Source: CAITNM01 sp964446295 (GTDB taxonomy: Bacteria > Pseudomonadota > Alphaproteobacteria > Paracaedibacterales > CAITNM01). From it: 32,381 nt of DNA. This document shows positions 8,518-17,001 of the stretch, piece by piece (position 1 is the first letter of the stretch; the number at the start of each line of letters is the position of its first letter). Under the pieces are notes generated by a model. It was not told where the DNA came from, searched no databases, and saw only the letters and a program-made list of their open reading frames with translations. Location: the NCBI GenBank assembly GCA_964446295.1, contig CAYUNR010000013.1:1-32381 (forward strand), read 5' to 3'. Both the position numbers and the translations under genes were made by a program.

Positions 8518-9036
8518 TTATTTGTCTTTTAGCTTATCGCTAAGCACAGAAAACGGAGAAACTTTTGCTTCTTTCTCGTTCTCATCAAATTCTATGTGGT
8601 CACCAGTTTCCCCTGCAAGCTTTGGGTTTTCTGGTAAACTTAAGGAAAGATATTCTAATGCCAAATTTCCAATGTCATATTCGCCATCAACGAATACATC
8701 ACAATCATTATCAGGGTGTGATTCCTCATATTCATCTAAGCGCTTTTGAGAAGGCATAAGCATTACGGTAAATTGTTCGCTAATACTAGTCGTTACTGGC
8801 TCATAGCTAACAACGCTTGACTGAACAATGATCGCATTCAAACTTCCGTGCACTTCGTACGTTTTGTTAATTAGCTGCTTAATCTGAGTCTGAACAGTAA
8901 ATGACTTCAAATCAAGCAAGTCAAAAACCTCCATAATTTGTTCACACTGCTCTTTTGATGCACTAAAGGACATGGCTCTTCCACGAAGATGCGCTTGTTC
9001 TAAATCAATAACATGGGAAAAATAATTCACAGACAA
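8518..9036 (-). CDS. yceD: DUF177/YceD-family protein
   Basis: The product has 172 residues. The central segment EVHGSLNAIIVQSSVVSYEP followed by ISEQFTV matches the YceD pattern (beta strands, then an EPV turn, then a strand ending in P). Next come an acidic stretch and DGEYDIGNLALEYLSLSLPENP, the usual D-L-x-E-x-L-x-L-x-P block. The C-terminal SPFSVLSDKL also fits. YceD is linked to accumulation of 23S rRNA and usually precedes rpmF; here it lies instead between tRNA-Asp and dnaQ. The Cys often seen in the middle block is Val/Ser. At first glance it could be taken for SecB because of the dnaQ neighbour, but the motifs do not fit. Confidence 0.75.
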   Translation of the reverse strand: MSVNYFSHVIDLEQAHLRGRAMSFSASKEQCEQIMEVFDLLDLKSFTVQTQIKQLINKTYEVHGSLNAIIVQSSVVSYEPVTTSISEQFTVMLMPSQKRLDEYEESHPDNDCDVFVDGEYDIGNLALEYLSLSLPENPKLAGETGDHIEFDENEKEAKVSPFSVLSDKLKDK

Positions 9037-9050
9037 ACCAAATTATATAA

Positions 9051-9127
<77 letters not shown>

Positions 9128-9154
9128 GGGTTTATTACCCTAGGCAATGATCTG

Positions 9155-9183
9155 AAACTAATCAATCGCCGTTTTTTTGTCAA
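9155..9183 (-). promoter_or_regulatory. Candidate sigma-70-type promoter of tRNA-Asp
   Basis: On the minus strand a perfect TTGACA (9178-9183) is followed by a 17-base spacer and TAGTTT (9155-9160), ending 27 bases before the tRNA 5' end. The dnaQ cluster downstream may also be read from it. Confidence 0.55.
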
Positions 9184-9229
9184 GCAATTTTCAGTATTAT
9201 TTTAAATAATGCCCTACTCTTTTAGGTGA

Positions 9230-11845
9230 TTATTCTAACAAACCTATAAAATTGCTCAGCTTTTCGCTTTCTACATGCTTAAATTTCAACAAATCACTAT
9301 CTTCTCGCCATTGCTCAGGCTTAGCATTTTTATAAGCTTCATTTTGTAATTTTTTTTCTAAATGCTGCGCTTCTTTTTCAAGGGCTTCCTTTTTTTGAGA
9401 CAAAATACTTTTAGCACTTATAGTATCAAGAGCCGTATCAAAGGCTACATAAACGGTTGCTCCCTGCACAACACAAGGTAAACTGTTTTTAGGCGGCGTA
9501 TCTGAATCCCATGATTCAATTGAAGAAAAACGCGCCATTGAACTTAATACACCTAAATAAGGATCAAATTTATTTTCAAGATCTGGCTCATATTTTATAT
9601 ACGCCTTAAGCATGGTACCGCCTGAAATATTTAATAACCCCTTCAAAGAACGCACTTCATCAATCAAGCACCATAGAGTATTTGTGTGATTAGAAGCAAA
9701 ATGAACTTTCTTCTCAGCATATTTGTAATCTGTCAAACACTCATGCATTTTAAAATATTTTGCTAAATAGCTAGTGATGCTTGGCATAATTGGGTGCAGC
9801 AAGCTTAAGTACTCAAACAGTGCCTGCATCGCCATTTTTTTTGTAGTGTCAGCTTGGTCACCTTGGTCACCTTGTACCAGTACTTTTAGTGCTTCTAGGT
9901 ACTGATCACAAAATACATACCAAAAACTTTGGTAAAGGCCTTGTGCAGCAAGGTCAAACCGATGTTCATTCAGATGATTTATTGTTGTGTCTTTAAGGTC
10001 AGCAAGATGATTCGCCATCCACTGGTCAATGGGGTGTGCATCAGATGATGGAGCAAATCCTTGCTGAAACTGACAATCATTCATTTCTAAAAAGCGTGCG
10101 GCATTCCAAATTTTAGTACAAAAGTTGCGGTATCCTTCGATTCGGCTTTCTCCAAGCTTAATGTCGCGTCCTGGTGCTGCAAGGGCTGCCAGTGTATAAC
10201 GCACCACATCTGAACCGTATTTATCCATTAATATCAAAGGGTCGATTACGTTTCCCTTGCTCTTTGACATTTTTTGACCCTTTTCATCGCGCACTAGCGC
10301 ATGTATATACACCGTCTTAAACGGCACATCGCCCATGAAATGTATGCCCATCATAATCATGCGGGCAACCCAGAAAAAGATAATATCAAACCCTGTTACC
10401 AATGTATCGGTCGGATAATAGCGGCTAAGTTCTGGCGTTTTGTCGGGCCACCCAAGGGTTGTGAATGGCCACAGAGCACTGGAAAACCACGTATCAAGCA
10501 CGTCTGTCTCACGCCTAAGTGTCACATTTTCGCCTAATTGCTTGCGAGCTGCTGCGTATGCTTCTTCTTCTGTCTTTTCAACAAAAATTTCTCCATCAGG
10601 TCCAAACCAAGCAGGAATCTGATGTCCCCACCAAATTTGACGTGAAATACACCAAGGCTGAATATTATTTAGCCATTCAAAATAGGTATTTTCCCAATGC
10701 TGTGGCACGAACTTGATCTTACCTGTTTTCACAGCATCAAGTGCTGGTTTCGCCAACACTGCAGCATCAACAAACCATTGGTCAGTTAAATAAGGCTGAA
10801 GCTCAACCCCAGAACGCTCTCCATAATGCATTGACCCAACTCTTTCTTCAGTTTTTTCAAGAAATCCTTGGGCTTCTAGGTCAGCAACAACAGCAGATCT
10901 TGCTTTAATATAATACATACCGCGGTAAGCTTCTGGTACAGCATCATTCAAATGAGCGCGCTCGTTTAAAATATTAATCTTTTCGAGATTGTGACGCTTA
11001 CCAATTTCAAAGTCATTAAAATCGTGGGCTGGAGTAATTTTTACAGCACCCGTCCCTTTTTCCATATCACAATAATCATCTGCAATAATCGGGAAAGTGC
11101 GGCCAGTTAAAGGCTGAAGAACCTTACGACCTATTAGTTTTTTATAACGTTCGTCTTCTGGATGAACAGCAACTGCTGTATCGCCAAACATTGTTTCTGG
11201 TCGGGTGGTCGCAATAACAACGTATTCTTGTGGGCTATCTTCCAGCGGATATTTAATATACCAAAATGGTTTTTTTTCATCTTTTGTCACAACTTCTAAA
11301 TCAGAAACTGCTGTTAACAGTTTTGTATCCCAATTCACCAAGCGTTTATCACGGTAAATTAGTTTTTCTTTGTGAAGTTTTACAAAAACTTCAACAACTG
11401 CTTTTGAAAGCCCCTCATCCATTGTAAATCTTGAACGGTCCCAATCAGCTGAAATACGCAAACGTCGTTGCTGCTCAACAATAGTGTTGCCTGAATATTC
11501 TTTCCATTGCCAAACTTTTTCTAAAAATGCGTCACGACCTAGGTCGTGACGTGTAATTTCTTGCTCAAGTAACTGGCGCTCAACCACCATTTGCGTTGCA
11601 ATGCCAGCATGGTCTGTTCCTGGCTGCCAAAGCGAATCAAAACCCATAGCTCGTTTAAAGCGAATCAAAATATCTTGCAATGTATAGGTTAAAGCATGAC
11701 CTAAATGCAGCGAACCAGTTACATTTGGTGGTGGCATCATAACCGTATAAGGCGCTGTTGAATTATTCAAATCAGCTTTGAAAAATGACTCTGATTCAGA
11801 GTAAAGCTGGTCTTCAATCAATTGAGGGGTAAATTTATCGAGCAT
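9230..11845 (-). CDS. valS: Valyl-tRNA synthetase
   Basis: This 871-residue class I synthetase charges tRNA-Val. The HIGH motif is PPPNVTGSLHLGHA (residues 38-51) and the KMSKS motif is at residues 525-529. Between them lies the large editing (CP1) domain with TTRPETMFGDTAVAV. The C-terminus has the anticodon-binding domain and a short Val-specific coiled coil (KKEALEKEAQHLEKKLQNEA). The length is similar to compact bacterial ValRS. A tandem 9-base duplication near 9855-9873 gives GDQGDQ in the anticodon-binding region. It is divergent from the orphan at 11972. Confidence 0.98.
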   Translation of the reverse strand: MLDKFTPQLIEDQLYSESESFFKADLNNSTAPYTVMMPPPNVTGSLHLGHALTYTLQDILIRFKRAMGFDSLWQPGTDHAGIATQMVVERQLLEQEITRHDLGRDAFLEKVWQWKEYSGNTIVEQQRRLRISADWDRSRFTMDEGLSKAVVEVFVKLHKEKLIYRDKRLVNWDTKLLTAVSDLEVVTKDEKKPFWYIKYPLEDSPQEYVVIATTRPETMFGDTAVAVHPEDERYKKLIGRKVLQPLTGRTFPIIADDYCDMEKGTGAVKITPAHDFNDFEIGKRHNLEKINILNERAHLNDAVPEAYRGMYYIKARSAVVADLEAQGFLEKTEERVGSMHYGERSGVELQPYLTDQWFVDAAVLAKPALDAVKTGKIKFVPQHWENTYFEWLNNIQPWCISRQIWWGHQIPAWFGPDGEIFVEKTEEEAYAAARKQLGENVTLRRETDVLDTWFSSALWPFTTLGWPDKTPELSRYYPTDTLVTGFDIIFFWVARMIMMGIHFMGDVPFKTVYIHALVRDEKGQKMSKSKGNVIDPLILMDKYGSDVVRYTLAALAAPGRDIKLGESRIEGYRNFCTKIWNAARFLEMNDCQFQQGFAPSSDAHPIDQWMANHLADLKDTTINHLNEHRFDLAAQGLYQSFWYVFCDQYLEALKVLVQGDQGDQADTTKKMAMQALFEYLSLLHPIMPSITSYLAKYFKMHECLTDYKYAEKKVHFASNHTNTLWCLIDEVRSLKGLLNISGGTMLKAYIKYEPDLENKFDPYLGVLSSMARFSSIESWDSDTPPKNSLPCVVQGATVYVAFDTALDTISAKSILSQKKEALEKEAQHLEKKLQNEAYKNAKPEQWREDSDLLKFKHVESEKLSNFIGLLE

Positions 11846-11971
11846 TTTTATATGAAATTTATATTTTATCGCATCATAGCGAATTACAACTTAACTGTCA
11901 TGAATTCCTATTAACCTTTTTTTTACACTATGGTGCCACAATGGTGTTTAAGCAAAGAAGTGTCAAAGATT

Positions 11972-13009
11972 ATGAAAATTATATTGATGATTTTATGGAG
12001 CGTGATTCTAAGCACACTAAGTGCAGCGCAAACGCCAATTAGCTGCGCAAAACCAGGATCAAATGGGCAAAACTACGACGCACAAAAACAAGTGCCACCT
12101 CAGTATCCTTACGCTCAGCCTCCTTATCCTCATTACGCTCCGCCACCTTATCCAATGACATGGCCACAGCAGGGTGTTAATCCTTATATGCAACGCGGAC
12201 CAATGCAACCTAACACTGGCCAAGCAATGGGGCCACAGCAAGCAATGCAGCCTGGGTTTATCCCTGGAGTTGTTCCTCAGCAGCAGATTAATAATGGTTT
12301 TGTAAATTCTAATGGTAGCGTTGCTACCTTTCCACAACAGAGTGCTTCAACTGGTATGCAGTATGGTAGTGTAACACCAGCAGTAGCATGCAGATGTCCA
12401 AAGTCAGGACAAAAACAGGTGCCTTCAAGCAAATCAACAGATCCAAAAATTATTGCAGCAGAACAAAAAGTCGCGCAAAGTGCCATTGAGACAGCAAAAG
12501 CAGCAGCAGAAGCTCAAAAAATAGCAGCTGACTCCGTAGCAAGCTCTGCTCAAGAAGCTCAAAAAGCAGAACAAATAGCTAAGGAAGCCACACAAGAATC
12601 TGAAGCTAAGCAGCAAAAAGCAGAAGAACTTGCTATTGTAGCTCAAAATGCTTTGGCTGCAATTCCAGCATCAGCAGCTAACGATGATGGTGTAGTGAAA
12701 TTGTACGCTGATGCGGTCACAAATCCTCAATCCTCGGCAGGAGTTGCTGCGACTGAAGATAAAGGAATTAGAGTAATTTACTCCAATAGCAAAGCACCAG
12801 TTCTTATAAGGCCAGATGTATTAACATCAGAGCAAGTTGAGGCATTAAAAGCACAAGCAGCAAATCCAACCCATCAGGCTGCTGCAGGCTCTGTTGCTTC
12901 TTCATCTACAACTCCGGCGGCAGCTACAGACGGACGCTCATCGCTTGATGTGGAGCTTGATAAGATGAAAGGTTTTAGCCAAGCGTTATCGCATCTACCT
13001 GCTGCGTAG
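11972..13009 (+). CDS. Exported Pro/Gln/Tyr-rich protein with Ala/Glu/Lys coiled-coil region
   Basis: From the ATG at 11972 the product has 345 residues. It has a clear signal peptide (MKIILMILWSVILSTLSAA). Residues about 35-120 are low complexity, rich in Pro, Tyr, Gln and Met (for example PPYPHYAPPPYP). Residues about 150-230 are Ala/Glu/Lys/Gln-rich with regular spacing, a likely coiled coil (KAAAEAQKIAAD and similar). The tail is Ala/Ser-rich. A weaker upstream ATG at 11930 would put 14 residues before the signal peptide. The 3' end overlaps ubiE by 35 bases. It matches no known family; the composition suggests an exported, partly disordered surface or periplasmic protein. Confidence 0.75.
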   Translation: MKIILMILWSVILSTLSAAQTPISCAKPGSNGQNYDAQKQVPPQYPYAQPPYPHYAPPPYPMTWPQQGVNPYMQRGPMQPNTGQAMGPQQAMQPGFIPGVVPQQQINNGFVNSNGSVATFPQQSASTGMQYGSVTPAVACRCPKSGQKQVPSSKSTDPKIIAAEQKVAQSAIETAKAAAEAQKIAADSVASSAQEAQKAEQIAKEATQESEAKQQKAEELAIVAQNALAAIPASAANDDGVVKLYADAVTNPQSSAGVAATEDKGIRVIYSNSKAPVLIRPDVLTSEQVEALKAQAANPTHQAAAGSVASSSTTPAAATDGRSSLDVELDKMKGFSQALSHLPAA

Positions 13010-13751
13010 CTTGGTGCATAGCCACTATACCGCCTGTCCATTTTTCGTAAATGCATGTGGAAAAACCACGGTTCAGCATCATTTCACGCAAAATGCTTGG
13101 CTTTGGAAACTGACGAATGCTCTCTACTAAATATTGATAAGCATCTCTGTCTTTGGCAATTCGTTCTCCAACCCACGGAATAATTTTGAATGAATATAGA
13201 TCATAAAATGGTTTCAAAGCTCCCTCGGGTGGTAAAAACTCTAGGCAGCTTAATGTACCTCCTGGTTTTAAAACTCTCGCCATTTCATCCAGCGCTGCGT
13301 CTTTATTGGTAACATTGCGAAGACCAAAAGCAATTGTGACCCTATCAAAGCTTGCGTCAGCATAAGGAAGTTTTTCCGCATTCCCAATATGCCACTCAAT
13401 GTCCAATACCCCCGCATTAATGGCCTTATTTTTCCCTTGACGCACCATTTCATAGGTAAGGTCACAAACGGTCACATGAGGGGCTAAATAAGCTTTATCT
13501 TTAGCAATGCGAATAGCAATGTCTCCGGTGCCTCCGGCAACATCTAAAATCTTCATATTTGGCTTTAAAGCCAATTTTTCAATGAATGATTTCTTCCAAC
13601 ATCGATGCAATCCAAAGCTCATGACATCATTCATCACATCATACTGGTTAGATACACGCGAAAATAAATCGCTAACTAATCTAGTTTTTAACTTTGATTT
13701 AACGCTTTTAAAGCCAAAATCAGTATAGTCAGTGTTGTGGTCGTGTTCCAT
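12975..13751 (-). CDS. ubiE: Ubiquinone/menaquinone biosynthesis C-methyltransferase
   Basis: The protein has 258 residues. It transfers a methyl group from S-adenosylmethionine to the benzoquinol ring in ubiquinone synthesis (and to demethylmenaquinone where present). The conserved N-terminal FSRVSNQYDVMNDVMSFGLH is followed by SAM motif I, LDVAGGTGDIA (about residues 69-79), then GNAEKLPY and FDRVTIAFGLRNV, the UbiE signature, and ARVLKPGG. After the usual C-terminal block GGIVAMH there are about a dozen extra residues, encoded in the overlap with the convergent orphan gene. The absence of other quinone genes nearby means pathway context comes only from the family. Confidence 0.96.
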   Translation of the reverse strand: MEHDHNTDYTDFGFKSVKSKLKTRLVSDLFSRVSNQYDVMNDVMSFGLHRCWKKSFIEKLALKPNMKILDVAGGTGDIAIRIAKDKAYLAPHVTVCDLTYEMVRQGKNKAINAGVLDIEWHIGNAEKLPYADASFDRVTIAFGLRNVTNKDAALDEMARVLKPGGTLSCLEFLPPEGALKPFYDLYSFKIIPWVGERIAKDRDAYQYLVESIRQFPKPSILREMMLNRGFSTCIYEKWTGGIVAMHQATQQVDAITLG

Positions 13752-13766
13752 ATATACAGGCTCATA

Positions 13767-13794
13767 AAGCTAAGGCATAATGCTGTAGCTTAGC
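13767..13794. promoter_or_regulatory. Nested dyad symmetry upstream of the Tim44-domain gene
   Basis: Two alternative inverted repeats share the same bases: AAGCTA with TAGCTT, and GCTAAG with CTTAGC. They surround a small palindrome, GCATAATGC. The element lies in the 56-base gap between divergent ubiE and the Tim44-domain gene and ends 13 bases before the latter's start. Confidence 0.3.
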
Positions 13795-13807
13795 ATAGGA
13801 AAAAAAT

Positions 13808-14455
13808 ATGGTAGAGATCCTTCTGTTTGCAGTGTTGTCAGTTTATTTAGCATACCGTTTGTGGGGCGTTCTTGGCACTCGCACTGGTAGCGAAAAACAG
13901 CGTCAATGGTCACGCCCAGAAACTATTGATGATAATGTCATTATCATGCCTCAAAAAAATATAGTGCAGCAGACTGAACCAGAAGCTAATATCATTGTAC
14001 CTGAGCCATTTACTGATCAGCTTAAAACCATAAAAAAATCAATCAAAGATTTTACCCTTGATCGCTTTGAAGCAGGAGCAGCAAATGCTTTCCGCGCAGT
14101 TGTGCAAGCTTTTGCCAACGGAAACACTGAACGCTTAGAACAGCTGGTTGGTCCAAAAGTGTTAAAGGGTTTTCAAGCGGCTATTAAAACGCGCACAAAA
14201 CAAAAAGAAACCATGAATATCGACATAAAAGACGTCGACGTTGAAATTGAAGAGATTATCTTAGTAAAAACAGTTGCTCAAATATTAGTTCGCTTTACTA
14301 GTGATCAGGTTGTTACCACAACGAATAAGGCCGGTGAAATCATTGATAACACCAACCTTATTACCAACCGCATGATTGACCGTTGGACTTTTGAAAAAGA
14401 CCTGAAAGAAACTGGTCCTGTTTGGCTATTAGTAAAAACCGAAAGCCTGGCCTAA
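13808..14455 (+). CDS. Tim44/TimA-like domain protein
   Basis: The product has 215 residues with an N-terminal membrane helix (residues 2-20) and a linker. A Tim44-like domain starts at about residue 80 (FEAGAANAFRAVVQAFANGN) and ends in the typical strand-rich part (DRWTFEKDLKETGPVWLLVKTESLA). Alphaproteobacteria carry this inner-membrane protein as the relative of mitochondrial Tim44; it has been linked to membrane and lipoprotein interactions. A GGA-containing ribosome binding site precedes the ATG. The gene is often found near dnaQ and secB in alphaproteobacteria; here dnaQ is about 5 kb away. Its 3' end overlaps the convergent orphan by 27 bases. Confidence 0.9.
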   Translation: MVEILLFAVLSVYLAYRLWGVLGTRTGSEKQRQWSRPETIDDNVIIMPQKNIVQQTEPEANIIVPEPFTDQLKTIKKSIKDFTLDRFEAGAANAFRAVVQAFANGNTERLEQLVGPKVLKGFQAAIKTRTKQKETMNIDIKDVDVEIEEIILVKTVAQILVRFTSDQVVTTTNKAGEIIDNTNLITNRMIDRWTFEKDLKETGPVWLLVKTESLA

Positions 14456-15283
14456 ACTGCTCCAAAAGCTTGCGTTTGCTTCTTTAAAGCCATCTTGTTC
14501 AAGTGCTTCATAGTTTTTTACGTAATCATTTAAATTAAAAATATCATCGTAATATCTAGCCTTGCCAAAACTTGACCCTAAATAGGGCTGGTGCTGAGTT
14601 ATGCCTTCCCCAAAAATCAAATAAAATACCACGTCTCGTGGATCAAGCTTTATACCTCTAGATGTTAGCTGTAGCCAATAACCAAATGCCTGCTTAAACA
14701 TTTCATTTGCAGTTTCAGGACGATTGGTTTGCCACTGCACTAATAAAGTACTCAGATGTGTTCGTGTAGATTTCACGTTTGCGTAAGGTGTGTAACCAGC
14801 AGCAAACTTTGTTAGGGAGGACAAAGTTCGTTCTGGTGCATTAGTTAAGATATCTATTTGAATTGGTACAGCTAGCGGCATTGCTAAGATATGGTCAATA
14901 AACATTCTTGAAAAATCAATACGTAAAAATAATAACGCTCTTGCAGCTACCAAATAACAGTTTTTTACAGCTAATTTTGGTAGCGACATAATAATTGATA
15001 CGCGCCGTGGTAGGCTTAGCTCTCCCATTATGTGTGCTGTTACAATGTCGTGAATCTCAATAAGGTCAGGATAAAATGATGGGGAGATTTCTTTAATTTT
15101 TTTATTATTTTGAAACCTTTCAACCAATTGTGTTTTCATACCAAAGGTTATTTCTTGAACAAAATGAGCACATGTCATTGTTGCAGCCTTACTGGTTGCA
15201 TCCTCATCTTTCAAGTCAGACGAGGCGTTCAATGTTAATGATAAAATTAGCAAAAATAACGGGGGAAGTTTTTTAAAGTGCAT
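14429..15283 (-). CDS. Exported protein with LDPRDVVF motif block (paralogue of the 26696-29665 protein)
   Basis: The product has 284 residues with a signal peptide (residues 1-20). No named family is recognised. The segments AARALLFLR (about 113-121), AGYTPYANV (162-170), LSTLLVQWQ and LDPRDVVFYLIFGEGIT (213-229), followed by LNDYVKNYEALEQDGFKEA, recur in the same order in the 989-residue exported protein encoded at 26696-29665. The two are therefore probably paralogues, this one being a short form that keeps the C-terminal module and lacks the helical repeats. The 3' end overlaps the Tim44-domain gene. Export and an origin by duplication are inference; the motif match is seen directly. Confidence 0.8.
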   Translation of the reverse strand: MHFKKLPPLFLLILSLTLNASSDLKDEDATSKAATMTCAHFVQEITFGMKTQLVERFQNNKKIKEISPSFYPDLIEIHDIVTAHIMGELSLPRRVSIIMSLPKLAVKNCYLVAARALLFLRIDFSRMFIDHILAMPLAVPIQIDILTNAPERTLSSLTKFAAGYTPYANVKSTRTHLSTLLVQWQTNRPETANEMFKQAFGYWLQLTSRGIKLDPRDVVFYLIFGEGITQHQPYLGSSFGKARYYDDIFNLNDYVKNYEALEQDGFKEANASFWSSLGQAFGFY

Positions 15284-15355
15284 AAGCGAATCCAGGTGAA
15301 TGCCTCAGATTAATTTTAGGAAAAATTTAATTATTAATCAATAAAATTAACATTT

Positions 15356-15757
15356 TTACTGAATAGATCGTTGCGAATACGTTTCATCGTCTAACTGCGG
15401 CAATATATCAAAGCCAATAATATAGCGTGTATTTTCAAACCTATAAATTTGGTTGGTGCTTAGCTTCCCAAGTTGCACACAGCTAGGAACATTTTTTTTT
15501 GCTCGTAAATAATGTATTTCTATATCGACCCAAGCAACATTAGGATTTTCTTCATCAGCATCAATAGATTGCGCCTTAATCTTAAATAAGCGTCGCTCGT
15601 CATTAAGCACTTTTCCAAGCTCAAGCAAAATTCTTTCGCTTTTTCCAGTGTAGGTATCAACTATCGCAACAGAAACAAATCCGGGGAATTTTGCTGCATT
15701 AATTGGACATAAATATAATAAAAGTAAAATAATACGTTGCAAAATCTGATTGTCCAC
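15356..15757 (-). CDS. Small exported hypothetical protein
   Basis: The frame extends 5' to an ATG at 15835, which would overlap rsfS head to head. The GTG at 15757 gives a better N-terminus: a hydrophobic signal-like helix (QRIILLLLYLCPINAA) followed by a mature domain of about 110 residues. The mature part alternates hydrophobic and charged residues (VSVAIVDTYTGKSERILLEL, VAWVDIEIHYLRAKK), suggesting a beta-rich fold. I recognise no family. An internal TTG a few codons later is also possible, so the start is uncertain. Confidence 0.65.
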   Translation of the reverse strand: MDNQILQRIILLLLYLCPINAAKFPGFVSVAIVDTYTGKSERILLELGKVLNDERRLFKIKAQSIDADEENPNVAWVDIEIHYLRAKKNVPSCVQLGKLSTNQIYRFENTRYIIGFDILPQLDDETYSQRSIQ

Positions 15758-15792
15758 GTAATATAGGGAATTATTATTTTTAAGTTTGCCAC

Positions 15793-16158
15793 ATGGTAGT
15801 ATCAACGGAAAGCCTGAAAGAACAATTAATTGCACTTCTTGATGACAAGAAGGCAGAGCATGTAAGCGTAATTAATTTGCAAAAGAAATCTATTCTTGCT
15901 GATTATTTGCTTATTGCTTCAGCTCAATCATCTCGACAGCTGTATGCTATTGCGGAACATATCGGCATTGAATTAAAGCGTCAGGGCATTATACCTATCG
16001 TTGATGGTGCGCCACCTACTGATTGGGTCGTTGTGGACGCTGGTGATATTATTGTGCATCTATTCCGCCCAGAAGCACGAGATTTTTATAATCTAGAAAA
16101 AATGTGGGGAAGCATTATGTCGGAACAAGCAGAAACGTCTACTTCCGCTGTACATTAA
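15793..16158 (+). CDS. rsfS: Ribosome silencing factor (Iojap family)
   Basis: The product has 121 residues. RsfS binds uL14 on the large ribosomal subunit and blocks subunit joining when nutrients are short. The family pattern is clear: a helical start (LKEQLIALLDDKKAEHVSVI), LADYLLIASAQSSRQLYAIAE, then GAPPTDWVVVDAGDIIVHLF and ARDFYNLEKMWG at the end. The stop overlaps the rlmH start as TAATG, the usual rsfS-rlmH pairing. The nadD gene often found upstream is absent here and is replaced by a divergent exported orphan. Confidence 0.96.
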   Translation: MVVSTESLKEQLIALLDDKKAEHVSVINLQKKSILADYLLIASAQSSRQLYAIAEHIGIELKRQGIIPIVDGAPPTDWVVVDAGDIIVHLFRPEARDFYNLEKMWGSIMSEQAETSTSAVH

Positions 16159-16595
16159 TGAAGATTCAAATTATTGCCGTGGGACTGCTAAAAAGTGGTC
16201 CTGAGAAAGCTTTGTTTGACCAATATACCAAACGTTTAAACTACAAATTAAAAGTCATTGAAATAGAAAGCCGACAAGACAAGCAAATACCTGCATCGGC
16301 TTATCTGAAATCATTGTCCGAAAAAGATATTGTTATTATTTTAGATGAAGGCGGCGAAAACCTTTCAAGCAGGTCTTTTGCTCAAAAACTAGAAATCTAC
16401 GGCCAAACTGGCAAACAGTTAAGTTTCATTATTGGTGGTGCCGACGGTATTCCAGAAGAAATTAAACTTCTGGCAAGCTTCAGCATATCATTTGGAAAAC
16501 TAACCTGGCCACACCTATTGGTGCGTGCCCTTTTTGTAGAGCAACTTTATCGTGCACAGCAAATTATGTGTAATCATCCCTATCACCGCGATTAA
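16158..16595 (+). CDS. rlmH: 23S rRNA (pseudouridine-1915-N3)-methyltransferase
   Basis: The product has 145 residues from the ATG at 16158. RlmH is a SPOUT-fold enzyme that methylates pseudouridine 1915 of 23S rRNA in the assembled 70S ribosome. Signature blocks are IIAVGLLKSGPE, LDEGGENLSSRSFAQ, FIIGGADGI and the C-terminal LTWPHLLVRALFVEQLYRAQ with NHPYHR. An upstream in-frame start at 16104 lies inside rsfS and is not needed: the ATG at 16158 overlaps the rsfS stop and matches the family N-terminus. It ends four bases into the convergent DUF465 gene. Confidence 0.97.
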   Translation: MKIQIIAVGLLKSGPEKALFDQYTKRLNYKLKVIEIESRQDKQIPASAYLKSLSEKDIVIILDEGGENLSSRSFAQKLEIYGQTGKQLSFIIGGADGIPEEIKLLASFSISFGKLTWPHLLVRALFVEQLYRAQQIMCNHPYHRD

Positions 16596-16804
16596 GCGAT
16601 AATATCTGGCCTTAACATTCCGTGAATTTTAATAACCTGGTCACGAACTTCATTCTTTTGCTTCTTGATTTTGAAAAAATCAAAATTAAGGACACCAGAA
16701 TTACTGCGTACTGCACCATCTAACTGATGATCGAGGTCCGTTTGCTGCTTTCTAAGCTTTTGAAGCTGCATTTGCAGATTTCCTACTTCGCCAGAAACCA
16801 TCAT
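16592..16804 (-). CDS. DUF465-family small coiled-coil protein
   Basis: The product has 70 residues and is mostly helical. The pattern LRKQQTDLDHQLDGAV followed by FFKIKKQKNEVRDQVIKIH matches the DUF465 (YdcH-like) layout of a His/Asp-containing helix, a loop and a second basic helix. These small proteins are common in alphaproteobacteria and their function is unknown. Two adjacent ATGs could serve as start. Confidence 0.75.
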   Translation of the reverse strand: MMVSGEVGNLQMQLQKLRKQQTDLDHQLDGAVRSNSGVLNFDFFKIKKQKNEVRDQVIKIHGMLRPDIIA

Positions 16805-16912
16805 AATTAATATCCATTTATAATTTACCTACTATAGTTGTAGGACGATTTTTGAAAATTTCAATAGAAAAATTAATAAAAAATAAACTTTTTTGTGAAA
16901 TAATACGAGAAA

Positions 16913-16988
16913 TGGTGCCCAGAGCCGGAATCGAACCAGCGACACAGGGATTTTCAATCCCTTGCTCTACCAACTGAGCTATCTGGGC
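16913..16988 (-). tRNA. tRNA-Phe (GAA)
   Basis: The 76-base cloverleaf has acceptor GCCCAGA pairing with TCTGGGC, discriminator A and an encoded CCA. The D-arm is GCTCAGTTGGTAGAGC, the anticodon loop is TTGAAAA (anticodon GAA) and the T-arm is GCTGGTTCGATTCCGGC. Confidence 0.97.
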
Positions 16989-17001
16989 AACATAAAGACG
17001 T

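Noticed and set aside
8518..9036. SecB chaperone upstream of dnaQ
   Set aside because: The position next to dnaQ suggested SecB, but the sequence has the DUF177/YceD blocks (EP turn, DGEYDIGNLALEYLSLSLP, C-terminal SPFSVL) and lacks SecB motifs.
10301..10716. Several frames on the plus strand inside valS
   Set aside because: Short antisense shadows of a strongly conserved synthetase gene.
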